Origin: JANQOH01 sp965201115
GTDB lineage: Bacteria; Pseudomonadota; Alphaproteobacteria; UBA7887
NCBI GenBank assembly: GCA_965201115.1
Contig: OZ241745.1
Coordinates: forward strand, 1,798,001 to 1,862,000
Direction of reading: 5' to 3'
DNA: 64,000 bases
Below are positions 1-8,908 of the stretch, piece by piece (the first letter of the stretch is position 1; each line of letters opens with the position of its first letter). Under the pieces are notes generated by a model. The model was not told the DNA's origin. It worked only from the letters and a program-made list of their open reading frames with translations, and ran no database searches. The position numbers and the translations under genes were made by a program.

Positions 1-375
1 GTGGCGGGGATCGAGGCGCGCGGGTTCATTGTCGGCGCGCCGGTTGCGCATCGGCTCGGCGTCGGGTTCGTTCCGGTGCGCAAGCGCGGCAAGCTGCCGG
101 GCGACACCATCGAGCGCCGCTACAACCTCGAATACGGCACCGACGCCATCGAGATACATACCGACGGCGTGCGCGCCGGCGAGCGCGTTTTGCTGGTGGA
201 CGACCTCATCGCCACCGGCGGAACGGCCTGCGCGGCGGTCGAGTTGATCGAGAAATCGGGGGGCGAGGTGGTGGAGTGCTGTTTCGTGGTCGATCTGCCC
301 GATGTCGGCGGGCGGGCGCGTCTGGAAAGCCGGGGCTACAAGGTTCACGCGCTCTGCGCGTTCCGCGGCGGTTGA
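1..375 (+). CDS. apt: Adenine phosphoribosyltransferase, C-terminal part (5' truncated by window edge)
   Basis: The frame is open from the left edge, so the true start lies outside; the family is about 170-180 residues and 124 codons remain. The enzyme joins adenine to PRPP to make AMP in cytosolic purine salvage. Visible signatures are GIEARGF at residues 3-9 of the fragment, the flexible loop RKRGKLPG at 27-34, and the PRPP-binding VLLVDDLIATGGTA at 63-76. The gene ends with TGA and converges on the minus-strand RiPP precursor 47 bp away. The family call is secure. Confidence 0.95.
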   Translation: MAGIEARGFIVGAPVAHRLGVGFVPVRKRGKLPGDTIERRYNLEYGTDAIEIHTDGVRAGERVLLVDDLIATGGTACAAVELIEKSGGEVVECCFVVDLPDVGGRARLESRGYKVHALCAFRGG

Positions 376-422
376 AGCGGGCGCGGCTCCCGGCCGGCCG
401 CGGCGCCCGCCACCGCGCGCCG

Positions 423-728
423 TCAGAAACCCGTATTGGTCGTATATCCGAGGAACCGCCCGTCGGGGGCATAGACTCCGTAATCCCGCCGTCCGCTGAC
501 GCCGCCGACGACCCCCTCCATTGCGCCGTCCGGCAAGGCGCCGTCCGGAGCGGGCGGGAAGACGACGTGAACGACCCCGGGTGCGTTTACGGCGACGCGC
601 ACCTCGCCCTCGGTCAGGTCGAGGCCCTTTTCGGCCAAGGCCGCCCTCGGGTTGGCCGCCACCCTTGCGCGATAGCCGGCGTCCTCATGCCACGCCTGCA
701 ACACCGCGTCGTATGCATGCCTGTTCAT
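423..728 (-). CDS. NHLP (nitrile hydratase-like leader) RiPP precursor peptide
   Basis: This 101-residue protein has the look of an NHLP/proteusin precursor: a nitrile-hydratase-alpha-like leader (AWHEDAGYRARVAANPRAAL at 12-31, then a VHVVFPPAPDGALPDG stretch) ending in a Gly-Gly type cleavage site (EGVVGG, 71-76), followed by a 25-residue tail rich in Gly, Tyr and Thr. The tail has no Cys, so a lanthionine or sactionine product is unlikely; it contains DYG, an XYG motif of the kind used by spliceases, but that link is inference. The ATG at 728 has a strong AAGGAG Shine-Dalgarno. No maturase, protease or exporter is in this window, although the left flank beyond apt is unseen. It lies 56 bp downstream of gmhA on the same strand, so it could be co-transcribed with the pho cluster. 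Confidence 0.85.
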   Translation of the reverse strand: MNRHAYDAVLQAWHEDAGYRARVAANPRAALAEKGLDLTEGEVRVAVNAPGVVHVVFPPAPDGALPDGAMEGVVGGVSGRRDYGVYAPDGRFLGYTTNTGF

Positions 729-784
729 TGCCTTCTCCTTTCTCGTGCGTTGTGTCCCGACCGTGGCATATATGCGCCGAAAAG

Positions 785-1402
785 TCAAGGGCTTTTTCGG
801 GTCGCCGGCGTTGCCGCCCCGCCGGGCGGCGCGTTTTCGGCCAGCCGCCGCTCCGCCTCTTCGCAGATGCGGTGATACAGGCAGACGTGGAATTCCTGCA
901 CGCGCGGCGTGTCGCGAACGGGGGCCGCGATCAGGATGTCGGCGACGCCGGCGAGGCGGCCGCCGCCCGCTCCGGTCATGGCGAGGGCGGTCATGCCGAT
1001 TTCGCGCGCGCGGCGCAGGGCGCGGACGATGTTTTCCGAATCGCCGCTGGTGCTGAGGCCCCATGCAACGCCGCCGGCCTCGCCGAGCGCCTCGACCTGG
1101 CGGGCCAGCGCGCTTTCGTAGCCGTAATCGTTGCTCCACGCGCTGTTGACGGCGGGGTCGACGCCAAGGGCGATGGCTTTCAGGCCGGGCCGTTCGCGGC
1201 GGAAGCGCCCGACCAGTTCGCCGGCAATATGCATCGCGTCGGCGGCGGAGCCTCCGTTGCCGCAAACGAGCACGGCGCGGCGGGCGCGGCAGGCCCCGGC
1301 AAGCGCGTCGATGGCGGCGGCGACCGGCGCGTCGAGAGCGGTCGAGGCCGCGGCGGCCTCGAACATGGCGGCGGTCTCGCGCAGCCAGGCGGAGGCGATC
1401 AT
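785..1402 (-). CDS. gmhA: SIS-domain phosphoheptose isomerase
   Basis: A 205-residue SIS-domain protein of the GmhA type, which converts sedoheptulose-7-phosphate to D-glycero-D-manno-heptose-7-phosphate, the first step towards LPS heptose. The sugar-phosphate loop CGNGGSAADA is at residues 47-56, the second loop STSGDSENI at 117-125, and the C-terminal helix EFHVCLYHRICEEAE is typical of the family. The ATG at 1402 overlaps the phoB stop as ATGA, so it is translationally coupled to phoB. Finding a heptose enzyme at the end of a phosphate regulon is unusual. Other SIS isomerases such as DiaA are the main alternative. Confidence 0.88.
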   Translation of the reverse strand: MIASAWLRETAAMFEAAAASTALDAPVAAAIDALAGACRARRAVLVCGNGGSAADAMHIAGELVGRFRRERPGLKAIALGVDPAVNSAWSNDYGYESALARQVEALGEAGGVAWGLSTSGDSENIVRALRRAREIGMTALAMTGAGGGRLAGVADILIAAPVRDTPRVQEFHVCLYHRICEEAERRLAENAPPGGAATPATRKSP

Positions 1403-2115
1403 GCCGGGGCCGGGGCGGCGTCGGGGGCGGCCTCCAGCGCGTATCCGGCGGAGCGCACGGTGCGGATGACGTCGAAGTCGTCTGCGCCGTTGAGGGCCTT
1501 GCGCAGGCGGCGGATATGGACGTCGACGGTGCGCGGTTCGATGGCGATGTCGCGTCCCCAGACCGAATCGAGCAACTGCTCGCGGCTGAACACGCGGCGC
1601 GGATGCTCCAGGAAGTGGCGCAGCATGCGGAACTCGGTCGGGCCCAGGCGGACCTGCCGTTCGCCGCGCCAGACGCGGTACGTCTCCAGGTCCATGGCGA
1701 TGTCGCCGCATTCGAGGCGGGTTTTCCCGAACGCGGGGCGGACGCGGCGCAGCAGCGCGCGGATGCGCGCCGACAGTTCGCGCGGCGAAAACGGCTTGGG
1801 CACGTAGTCGTCGGCGCCGCTGTCGAGGCCGCGCACGGTGTCTTCGGCTTCGGCCCGCGCGGTCAGCATCAAGATCGGCAGCGTACGCGTGCGCTCCGAC
1901 CGGCGCAGGCGGCGGCAGACTTCCAGCCCCGAGACGGCGGGCAGCATCCAGTCGAGTATCGCGAGATCGGGGCATTCTTCGTCGATCGCGATCAGCGCAT
2001 CCTCGCCGTTCGACTCGACGCGCACGATGAAGCCGTCGCGGGTCAGGTTGTGGCGCAGCATGCGGGCGATGTCGGCGTCGTCCTCCACCAGGAGTATCGA
2101 GGGCCGGTTTCTCAT
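1399..2115 (-). CDS. phoB: Phosphate regulon response regulator PhoB
   Basis: A 238-residue OmpR-family response regulator. The receiver domain (1-120) has the acidic pocket EDD at 11-13, phospho-acceptor D55 in LAILDWMLP and K107 in DYVPKPFSP. The C-terminal winged helix (about 135-228) contains GPTEFRMLRHFLEHPRRVFS and TVDVHIRRLRKAL. With PhoR it activates pho genes under phosphate starvation. The start overlaps the phoU stop (ATGA) and its own stop overlaps gmhA. Location behind pstSCAB-phoU makes PhoB, rather than another OmpR regulator, the clear choice. Confidence 0.95.
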   Translation of the reverse strand: MRNRPSILLVEDDADIARMLRHNLTRDGFIVRVESNGEDALIAIDEECPDLAILDWMLPAVSGLEVCRRLRRSERTRTLPILMLTARAEAEDTVRGLDSGADDYVPKPFSPRELSARIRALLRRVRPAFGKTRLECGDIAMDLETYRVWRGERQVRLGPTEFRMLRHFLEHPRRVFSREQLLDSVWGRDIAIEPRTVDVHIRRLRKALNGADDFDVIRTVRSAGYALEAAPDAAPAPA

Positions 2116-2831
2116 CGTTCGGCCTCCCCGCCGGCGAAGGTCGCGGTATCGTCGGATTTCGGCCGTTCGCGCTCCGCGTGCTCGCCGGTCTCGCGATAGC
2201 GTATCGTTTCCGACACGTTGGTGGTGTGATCGGCGATGCGTTCGAGGTTCTTGGCCGCGAACAGCAGGTGGGTACACGGCGTGATGTTGCGCGGGTCTTC
2301 CATCATGTAGGTGAGCAGCTGGCGGAACAGGCCGTTGTAGATTTCGTCGACCTCGTGGTCGCTCTGCCAGACGCGCTCGGCCTTGGCCACGTCGTCTTCC
2401 ACGTAGGCGTCAAGCACGTCCTTGACCATCGTCTGCACGCGCGCCGACATGCTGGGGATGACCCAGAACGATTCGATCTCGCGGGTTTGGGCCAGCGCGA
2501 TCGATCGTTTGGCGATATTGGCGGCGAGGTCGCCCATGCGTTCGAGATCGCCGGCGACGCGCAGGGCGCCGAGAATGCCGCGCAGGTCGATCGCCATCGG
2601 TTGGCGCAGGGCGAGCATCCTGACGACGAGGCGCTCCACTTCGCGCTCGAGGGCGTCGATTTCGGCGTCGCCGTCGATGACGCGCTGGCCGGCGTCGCTG
2701 TCGCGCGCGGTCATGGCGCGCGTGGCGGCGGCGACCTGACTCTCGACCATGCCGCCCATGCGCAGCACCAGGTTGTTGAGCTGCCTGAGCTCGTCGTCGT
2801 AGGACTGAACGGTGTGGTCGGAGCCGATCAT
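2112..2831 (-). CDS. phoU: Phosphate signalling complex protein PhoU
   Basis: A 239-residue all-helical protein made of two PhoU repeats. The paired metal-binding helices are visible in RVAGDLERMGDLAANIAKRS (about 91-110) and AAKNLERIADHTTNVSE in the second half. PhoU links the PstSCAB transporter to PhoR and keeps PhoB off when phosphate is plentiful. It sits 17 bp downstream of pstB and overlaps phoB by 4 bp, the usual order. The C-terminal 20 residues are charged and variable. Confidence 0.95.
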   Translation of the reverse strand: MIGSDHTVQSYDDELRQLNNLVLRMGGMVESQVAAATRAMTARDSDAGQRVIDGDAEIDALEREVERLVVRMLALRQPMAIDLRGILGALRVAGDLERMGDLAANIAKRSIALAQTREIESFWVIPSMSARVQTMVKDVLDAYVEDDVAKAERVWQSDHEVDEIYNGLFRQLLTYMMEDPRNITPCTHLLFAAKNLERIADHTTNVSETIRYRETGEHAERERPKSDDTATFAGGEAER

Positions 2832-2848
2832 GCGTTTCGCCTCTCCCG

Positions 2849-3655
2849 CTAGCCGAAGCGGCCGGTGATGTAATCCTGCGTGCGCTGTTCCTTCGGGTTG
2901 GTGAACAGCTTTTCCGTCTCTTCGTACTCGACGAGCTTGCCCAGATGGAAAAAGGCGGTGCGCCGCGAGACGCGCGCGGCCTGTTGCATGTTGTGGGTGA
3001 CGATCACGATCGTGTAGCGGGCCTCCAGCTCATCGATCAGTTCCTCGATGCGGGCGGTGGCGATGGGGTCGAGCGCCGAGCACGGCTCGTCCATCAGGAT
3101 GACTTCCGGGTCGATGGCGATGGCCCGGGCGATGCACAGGCGCTGCTGCTGGCCGCCCGATATGCCGGTGCCGGGCTCGTCGAGCCGGTCGCGAACCTCG
3201 TCCCACAGGCCGGCGCGGCGAAGGCTGGTCTCGACGATTTCGTCCATTTCGGCCCGGCTGCTTCCCATGCCGTGGATGCGCGGGCCGTAGGCGACGTTTT
3301 CGTAGATCGACTTGGGGAACGGGTTGGGCTTCTGAAACACCATGCCGACGCGCGTGCGCAGGCGCACCACGTCGATGCCGGCGTCGTTGATGTCGTCGCC
3401 GTCGAGCAGGATCGCGCCGGTTACGCGGCAGATCGGGATGGTGTCGTTCATCCGGTTGAGGCAGCGCAGGAAGGTGGATTTCCCGCACCCGGAAGGCCCG
3501 ATGAAAGCGGTCGCGCGGTTCGCCTCGATATCGATATCGACGTTCTCGATCGCGCGCGCTTCGCCGTAAAAGACGTTGACGCCGCGTGCGGCGATCTTGG
3601 CGCGCGCGGGCGCCTTGCGGGCCGCGCCGGCGTGCGCTTGCCGTTCGGTCGCCAT
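2849..3655 (-). CDS. pstB: Phosphate ABC transporter ATP-binding protein PstB
   Basis: A 268-residue ABC ATPase that powers phosphate import through PstC/PstA at the inner membrane. Walker A GPSGCGKST is at residues 53-61, the Q-loop lies in GMVFQKPNPFPKS, the signature is ISGGQQQRLCIARA, Walker B is VILMDEPCSALDP, and the H-loop is IVTHNMQQAARVS. FLRCLNRMND and DEPCSALDPIATARIEELI are typical of PstB specifically. The first 20 residues are a variable basic extension. It starts 4 bp after pstA ends. Confidence 0.96.
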   Translation of the reverse strand: MATERQAHAGAARKAPARAKIAARGVNVFYGEARAIENVDIDIEANRATAFIGPSGCGKSTFLRCLNRMNDTIPICRVTGAILLDGDDINDAGIDVVRLRTRVGMVFQKPNPFPKSIYENVAYGPRIHGMGSSRAEMDEIVETSLRRAGLWDEVRDRLDEPGTGISGGQQQRLCIARAIAIDPEVILMDEPCSALDPIATARIEELIDELEARYTIVIVTHNMQQAARVSRRTAFFHLGKLVEYEETEKLFTNPKEQRTQDYITGRFG

Positions 3656-3659
3656 GGCG

Positions 3660-4979
3660 TCACCACCGCCTTTCGAATTTCTTGCGCAGCGCGACCGCCG
3701 CGGCGTTCATGCAGATGAGGAAGCCGAGCAGCGCCATGATTGCGGCCGCCGTGCGTTCGGCGAAGGCGCGTTCGGGGCTGTCGGCCCAGATGAAGATTTG
3801 CACCGGCAGCACGGTGGCCGAATCGAGCGGGCCGGCGGGCGCGTCGGCGATGAACGCCACCATGCCGATCATCAGCAGCGGCGCGGTTTCGCCCAGCGCC
3901 TGCGCCGCGCCGATGATCGACCCGGTCAGCACGCCCGGCAGCGCCAGCGGCAATACGTGATGCATGACTACTTGCGTGTCGGATGCGCCGACGCCCAGGG
4001 CGGCCTCGCGGATCGATGGCGGCACGGCGCGCAGCGCGGCGCGCGTGGCGATGATGACGGTGGGCAGGGTCATCAGCGCCAGCACCAGGCCGCCCACCAG
4101 GGGCGCCGAGCGCGGCATGCCGAAGAAGTTGAGAAACACGGCGAGGCCGAGCAGCCCGAACACGATCGAAGGCACGGCCGCCAAGTTGTTGATGTTGACC
4201 TCGATGAGATCGGTCCAGCGGTTCTTCGGCGCGAACTCCTCCAGGTAGATCGAGGCGCACACGCCCACAGGCACGCTGACGAGAAGGCATATCAGTATCG
4301 TCCAGAACGAGCCCAAGGCGGCGCCCCGGATGCCGGCGAGCTCGGGCTCGCGCGAATCCGCCGCCGCGAAAAAGCGCGTGTTGAAACGCTTGACGACCCG
4401 CCCCTCGGCCGCCAGCTCATCGACCCATGCGAGCTGAGCGTCGTCGATCGGGCGCAGCGATTCGTCGATATCGCGCGGGAATTTGCCCTTGATCAGCATG
4501 TCCACGTCGTCGGACGCGAGCAATTCGACATCGGCGGTCGTCCCGATCAGCGACAGGTCGCGCAAGACCGCGTCGCGCAGCTGGATATCGACGCCGTTGC
4601 TGAGCAGGCGCGCGAGCTGCCGCCGGTCGCGCCGCCCCTCGGCCTCGGGGAAGCGTTCGTAGAGCGCCGCCCTCGCCAGCCGCGTGAAATCCGCCTTGCG
4701 AATCGCTTGCGGGTTCCGGGCGCCGGCCGGATCGATCGCCTCCGCGTCGAACGAAATCGGCAAGACGATCATGGTCTGCCGGAACGCCGTGTAACCTTTG
4801 GCGGCGATGCTCCCCAGCAGCGCGGCGAGGATGGCGACGGCGGCGGCGACCGCCAGCACCCCGCAGGCGTGGAAGCGCCGCTCGGCCGCGTGGCGGCGGC
4901 GCCAGCGGCGTTCTTCCGCCGCCGCCGCATCGTCCGCCGTAACGAGAGCGCTCATGGGCCGCACCGCTTCCCAGGTCAT
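3660..4979 (-). CDS. pstA: Phosphate ABC transporter permease PstA
   Basis: A 439-residue inner-membrane permease of the phosphate importer. After a cytoplasmic basic N-terminus and a first membrane span (about 38-60) there is a long insert (DUF3333-like, about 60-215) that carries a PFPEAEGRRDRRQ-type periplasmic segment, then the usual five-helix BPD_transp_1 domain with the EAA loop near AALGVGASDTQVVMHHVLPLALPG. The start at 4979 overlaps the pstC stop as ATGA; an in-frame ATG at 4955 is a possible alternative. The enlarged form is common in alphaproteobacteria. Confidence 0.93.
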   Translation of the reverse strand: MTWEAVRPMSALVTADDAAAAEERRWRRRHAAERRFHACGVLAVAAAVAILAALLGSIAAKGYTAFRQTMIVLPISFDAEAIDPAGARNPQAIRKADFTRLARAALYERFPEAEGRRDRRQLARLLSNGVDIQLRDAVLRDLSLIGTTADVELLASDDVDMLIKGKFPRDIDESLRPIDDAQLAWVDELAAEGRVVKRFNTRFFAAADSREPELAGIRGAALGSFWTILICLLVSVPVGVCASIYLEEFAPKNRWTDLIEVNINNLAAVPSIVFGLLGLAVFLNFFGMPRSAPLVGGLVLALMTLPTVIIATRAALRAVPPSIREAALGVGASDTQVVMHHVLPLALPGVLTGSIIGAAQALGETAPLLMIGMVAFIADAPAGPLDSATVLPVQIFIWADSPERAFAERTAAAIMALLGFLICMNAAAVALRKKFERRW

Positions 4980-6358
4980 TCGTAAGTCTCGCGATAGCGC
5001 CGCACCACGCGCAGCGCAACGACATTGAGCGCCAGCGTGACGAGAAACAGGGTGAGCCCCAGCGCGAACGCGGCCAGGGTTTTCGCGCTGTCGAACTCCT
5101 GGTCGCCGATCAGCAGCGTAACGATCTGCACGGTGACCGTGGTCACCGCCTCGAACGGGTTGGCGGTGAGGTTGGCGGCGAGGCCCGCCGCCATCACGAC
5201 GATCATGGTCTCGCCGATGGCGCGCGACACGGCTAGCAGTATCGCCGCGACGATGCCCGGCAGGGCGGCGGTGAGCACGACGCGGCGCACCGTTTCGGAG
5301 CGCGTCGCGCCCAGCGCGTAGGAGCCGTCGCGCAAGGTCTGCGGCACCGCGTTGATGACGTCGTCCGACAGCGACGAGATAAACGGGATAATCATGATGC
5401 CCATGACCAGGCCGGCGGCGAGCGCGCTTTCCGAATCCACCGACAGGCCGACCCTCCCGCCGTACTCCCGCAGGACAGGCGCCACGGTAATGGCGGCGAA
5501 AAACCCGTAAACGACGGTGGGCACGCCGGCCAGTATCTCCAGCGTGGGCTTGATAGACGCGCGCAGCCGGGGCGTTGCGTATTCCGACAGATAAACCGCC
5601 GACATCAGGCCGACGGGGACAGCCACCAGCATGGCTATCAGCGTGACGAGCAGGGTGCCGGCGAACAGCGGGATCGCGCCGAAACTGCCCGAGGCGCCCA
5701 CCTGGTCGGCGCGGATCGCCGTTTGCGGGCTCCATTGCATGCCGAACAGGAACTCGTCGAACGGGACTTTCGCGAAAAAGCGTATCGACTCGAAAGTCAG
5801 CGACAGAACGATGCCGACCGTGATCAGAATGGCGATGGTCGAGCACGCCACGAGCGCGGCGCGAATGGCGCGTTCGACGGCGTGGCGCGCCGGGAAGCGC
5901 GGATCGATGCGCCGCCGCGCCCAGGCGAGCCCGGCCAGGGCCGCGGAAACGGCGGCGGCGGCCGCCGCCGCGCCGCCGACCTCGCGGTATTCCGAGAGCC
6001 GGTCCGCCGCCGCCAAAACCGCCGGATCGTGCCCGGCGGCGGCGGTCAGCCCCGCGGCGAGGTTGCGGACGTCGTTCATCAACAGGCCGAACTCGGCCGC
6101 CGGCAGGCCGCGCAGATCGTTCGGCAGGCCGCCGGCGGCCAGCGCCTCGACGGCGACGGGTTGGGCTATCGCCCACGCCGCGACGACGATCAGGCTGGGA
6201 ACGCCGCACCACAGCGCGACGTAGCTGCCGTAATAGCTCGGCAGCGAATGGAGCGCGCCAAGCCTTCCGTCCGCCGCCGCCACCGAGGCGCGGCGGCCCA
6301 GGACGTAGCCCGCCGCCGCGAGCAGCGCGACGACGGCGACGGCGACGGCGGACGGCAT
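4976..6358 (-). CDS. pstC: Phosphate ABC transporter permease PstC
   Basis: A 460-residue inner-membrane permease pairing with PstA. It has an N-terminal membrane anchor, an Ala-rich insert (about 60-150), and a C-terminal permease core with IPLFAGTLLVTLIAMLVAVPVG, PTVVYGFFA and the EAA loop ALGATRSETVRRVVLTAALPG. The enlarged N-terminus matches the larger PstC form found with enlarged PstA. The ATG at 6358 lies 19 bp after the pstS stop. The stop overlaps pstA. Confidence 0.94.
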   Translation of the reverse strand: MPSAVAVAVVALLAAAGYVLGRRASVAAADGRLGALHSLPSYYGSYVALWCGVPSLIVVAAWAIAQPVAVEALAAGGLPNDLRGLPAAEFGLLMNDVRNLAAGLTAAAGHDPAVLAAADRLSEYREVGGAAAAAAAVSAALAGLAWARRRIDPRFPARHAVERAIRAALVACSTIAILITVGIVLSLTFESIRFFAKVPFDEFLFGMQWSPQTAIRADQVGASGSFGAIPLFAGTLLVTLIAMLVAVPVGLMSAVYLSEYATPRLRASIKPTLEILAGVPTVVYGFFAAITVAPVLREYGGRVGLSVDSESALAAGLVMGIMIIPFISSLSDDVINAVPQTLRDGSYALGATRSETVRRVVLTAALPGIVAAILLAVSRAIGETMIVVMAAGLAANLTANPFEAVTTVTVQIVTLLIGDQEFDSAKTLAAFALGLTLFLVTLALNVVALRVVRRYRETYE

Positions 6359-6377
6359 GGCTCGGGGCCGCGGGCGC

Positions 6378-7415
6378 CTACATTGAGAGCGGCGCGAGGT
6401 CGAGCGAAGCGGCGCGAACCGCCGCGCGCTCGGCGTCGGGCAGCGGGATCAGGCCCTTGTCGGCCAGATAGCCTTCCGGCCCCCAGGCGCGTTCGCTCGT
6501 GAACTCATCGACGAACTCCACGACGCCCGGTATCACGCCGACATGCGCGGTCTTGACGTAGAAGTAGAGCGACCGCGACACGGGATAGCTGGCGTCGGAG
6601 ATCGATTCGAAGGTCGGCGCGACGCCGTCGACGACGCTGCCCTGGACGCTGTCGGCGCTCTGATCGAGGAAGCTGAAGCCGAACACGCCGAAGGCGTCGG
6701 GGTTGGCGACGAGCTTCTGGACGATCAGCACGTCGTTTTCGCCAGCCTCCACCCAGGCGCCGTCTTCGCGCACCGCGTGGCAGATCGCCTTGTAGCGTCT
6801 CTTGTCTTCCTTGCGCATGGCGGCGAGCGCGGGGAAGGTCTTGCAGCCGGCCTCGAGCGCCAGTTCGGCGAAGGCGTCGCGCGTGCCGGAGGTCGGCGGC
6901 GGGCCGAGCACCTCGATGGCGGTGTCGGGAAGCGACGGGTCGATATCGCTCCAGCGCTCATGGGGGTTGGGGACCAGCTCGGCGCCGTCTTCGCCGGCCG
7001 GCACGTCCTTGGCCAGCGCCAGGAAAACCTGGCGCAGCGTGAACAGGGCCGGGGGCGCGGCGCGCGAATTCGCGATGACGATGCCGTCGTAGCCGACCTT
7101 CACCTCGACCACATCGGCGACGCCGTTGGAGGCGCACAGATCGACCTCCGACTGCTCGATGCGCCGCGAGGCGTTGGTCATGTCGGGATGCCCCACGCCG
7201 AGGCCGGCGCAGAACAGTTTGAGGCCGCCGCCGGAGCCGGTGCTCTCGACGACCGGCGTCTGGAAATCGGTCGTCTTGCCGAACTGCTCGGCCACGGCGG
7301 TGGAAAACGGAAACACGGTCGAGGAGCCGACGATGCGGATACGGTCGCGAGCCTCGGCCGCGGCCGAAACAACGAGCGCCGTCGCCGCGGCGACGGCAAG
7401 CGCGGTGGGTTTCAC
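6378..7415 (-). CDS. pstS: Phosphate-binding periplasmic protein PstS
   Basis: A 345-residue solute-binding protein that delivers phosphate to PstCA. A Sec signal peptide (about 1-22, VAAATALVVSAAAEA) precedes the mature fold. RIRIVGSSTVFPF, VVESTGSGGGLKLFC and PPPTSGTRDAF are the phosphate-binding loops of the PstS family. The start is a GTG at 7415, chosen because AGGAG lies 8 bp upstream. It follows phoR by 86 bp; I see no convincing Pho box in that gap, although one could be inside the phoR end. Confidence 0.94.
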   Translation of the reverse strand: MKPTALAVAAATALVVSAAAEARDRIRIVGSSTVFPFSTAVAEQFGKTTDFQTPVVESTGSGGGLKLFCAGLGVGHPDMTNASRRIEQSEVDLCASNGVADVVEVKVGYDGIVIANSRAAPPALFTLRQVFLALAKDVPAGEDGAELVPNPHERWSDIDPSLPDTAIEVLGPPPTSGTRDAFAELALEAGCKTFPALAAMRKEDKRRYKAICHAVREDGAWVEAGENDVLIVQKLVANPDAFGVFGFSFLDQSADSVQGSVVDGVAPTFESISDASYPVSRSLYFYVKTAHVGVIPGVVEFVDEFTSERAWGPEGYLADKGLIPLPDAERAAVRAASLDLAPLSM

Positions 7416-7501
7416 GTGTCTCTCTCCTGTGCGAGGGATGGGGCGGGAAACCGCCGCGCGCGGTTAAACCGGCGCTACGCAAAATCGGGGTTACCGCGCG
7501 A

Positions 7502-8908
7502 TTAAAGTTTTGTGGCGCCGGCTCCGCGACTCCGCGCCCGCGGCAGCCGGATGGCGAAGCGGCTCCCGCGGCCCGGCTCGCTTTCTATCTCCAGCGCGCC
7601 GCGGTGGCGCCGCACGATGTGCTTCACGATGGCGAGGCCGAGGCCGGCGCCGCCCGCCGCGGCCGAACGCGCGCGATCGACGCGGTAGAACCGTTCGGTC
7701 AGCCGCGGAATATGCTCGGCGGGGATTCCCGGCCCGTCGTCGTTCACGGCGATCGTTACCGTTTCCTCGTCCCAGTCCGCGGTTACGCGCACCGTGGCGG
7801 CGGGCGGGCCGTGGTTCAAGGCGTTGCCGATGAGGTTTTCGAGCGCGCGCGTCAGCTCGTCATCGTCGCCCACGGCGTCGGGGGCGCCGGCGGTCTCGAG
7901 GGCGATGCGGGCGCTGCGGCGGTCGGCGAGCCATGCGAGCGCCGCGGCGGCGCGCTCGGCGGCGCGGGCGGGCGGGATCGCGTCGGACGGGGGCGCGCGT
8001 TCGGCGCGTTCGAGGCGCGACAGGCTGAGCAGATCCTCGATCAGGCGTCGAATGCGCTCGGCGTTGTGCTCCATCATGGCAAAGAACGATTCGCGCGTCG
8101 CGGCGTCTTCGGGCGGCGTGCGGCGGAATGTCTCGATCGCGCCGATCAGGGCGGTAAGCGGCGTGCGGATTTCGTGGCTCGCATTGGCGACGAAATCCAC
8201 GCGCATGCGCTCGCCGCGCTCGCTGTCGGTGAGGTCGCGCAGGAAGAGGAGGACCTCGCCGCCGTCGATGCGCTGGAGGCGCGCGGACCACGCCCGCCGC
8301 TCGCCGGCGGCGGACGCGATCTCGACGCGCGTCGAGACGGGGGCGCCGTCGTCCGATTCGACCATGCGCTCGGCGGCGGCGAGCAGCGCCGGAGCGCGTA
8401 TGGCCTCGGCGAGCTGGCGTCCGGCGAGGGGGCCGCCGAACGCGGCGTCGGCGGCGCCGTTGGCGCACGACACCGCGCGCGATTCGTCGAGCAGCAGCAC
8501 CGGATCGGGCAGCGCGTCGAGAGCTGCGGCGCGCGCGGCCTCCGCGGCCTCGGCCCGCGCGCGCTGGCGGCGCCATTCGCGGTCGAGCCGCATGAGCGCG
8601 CGCTCGAGCGGCGCGCCGAGAAAGGGCATGAATATCATTCGCCGCGGCGGCGCGGCGGTTTCGCCCGCGGCGAGGCGGCGGGCGAACGCGGCGGCCGATT
8701 CGACGCCGCGGGCCGCCGGCAGCAGCGCCAGCGTCAGGAACCCGCCGACTATAACCCACATCGCGATCACGGAGCCGAGGCCCACATACTTGCCCGGCGT
8801 GAGGCCCGAGGCGAAGAGAATGCCGAGGCCCAACGGCAAGCCGAGCGCGGCGCCGATCGTCAGACTCCGCGCCAACGGCGAACGGCCGAACGGAGCGTCA
8901 GTCCGCAC
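7502..8908 (-). CDS. phoR: Phosphate regulon sensor histidine kinase PhoR
   Basis: A 468-residue membrane histidine kinase. Two membrane spans (about 15-60) are followed by a PAS-like sensor (about 120-220), the HisKA helix with VANASHEIRTPLTALIGAIE, and the HATPase domain with ENLIGNALNHG, DDGPGIP and GGAGLGLAIVKHIV. It should phosphorylate PhoB, encoded 5.4 kb downstream in the same run. The start is GTG at 8908, overlapping the maeB stop by 11 bp; there is no ATG candidate between it and the first membrane span. The PhoR call rests on gene context plus architecture. Confidence 0.9.
   Translation of the reverse strand: MRTDAPFGRSPLARSLTIGAALGLPLGLGILFASGLTPGKYVGLGSVIAMWVIVGGFLTLALLPAARGVESAAAFARRLAAGETAAPPRRMIFMPFLGAPLERALMRLDREWRRQRARAEAAEAARAAALDALPDPVLLLDESRAVSCANGAADAAFGGPLAGRQLAEAIRAPALLAAAERMVESDDGAPVSTRVEIASAAGERRAWSARLQRIDGGEVLLFLRDLTDSERGERMRVDFVANASHEIRTPLTALIGAIETFRRTPPEDAATRESFFAMMEHNAERIRRLIEDLLSLSRLERAERAPPSDAIPPARAAERAAAALAWLADRRSARIALETAGAPDAVGDDDELTRALENLIGNALNHGPPAATVRVTADWDEETVTIAVNDDGPGIPAEHIPRLTERFYRVDRARSAAAGGAGLGLAIVKHIVRRHRGALEIESEPGRGSRFAIRLPRARSRGAGATKL

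Noticed and set aside
778..801. Terminator-like inverted repeat (CCGAAAA/TTTTCGG) across the gmhA stop
   Set aside because: The stem is AT-rich and lacks a following U tract on the minus strand; it does not look like an intrinsic terminator.
7416..7501. Pho box in front of pstS
   Set aside because: No pair of CTGTCAT-like half sites was seen in the 86-bp gap; regulation by PhoB is assumed from context only.
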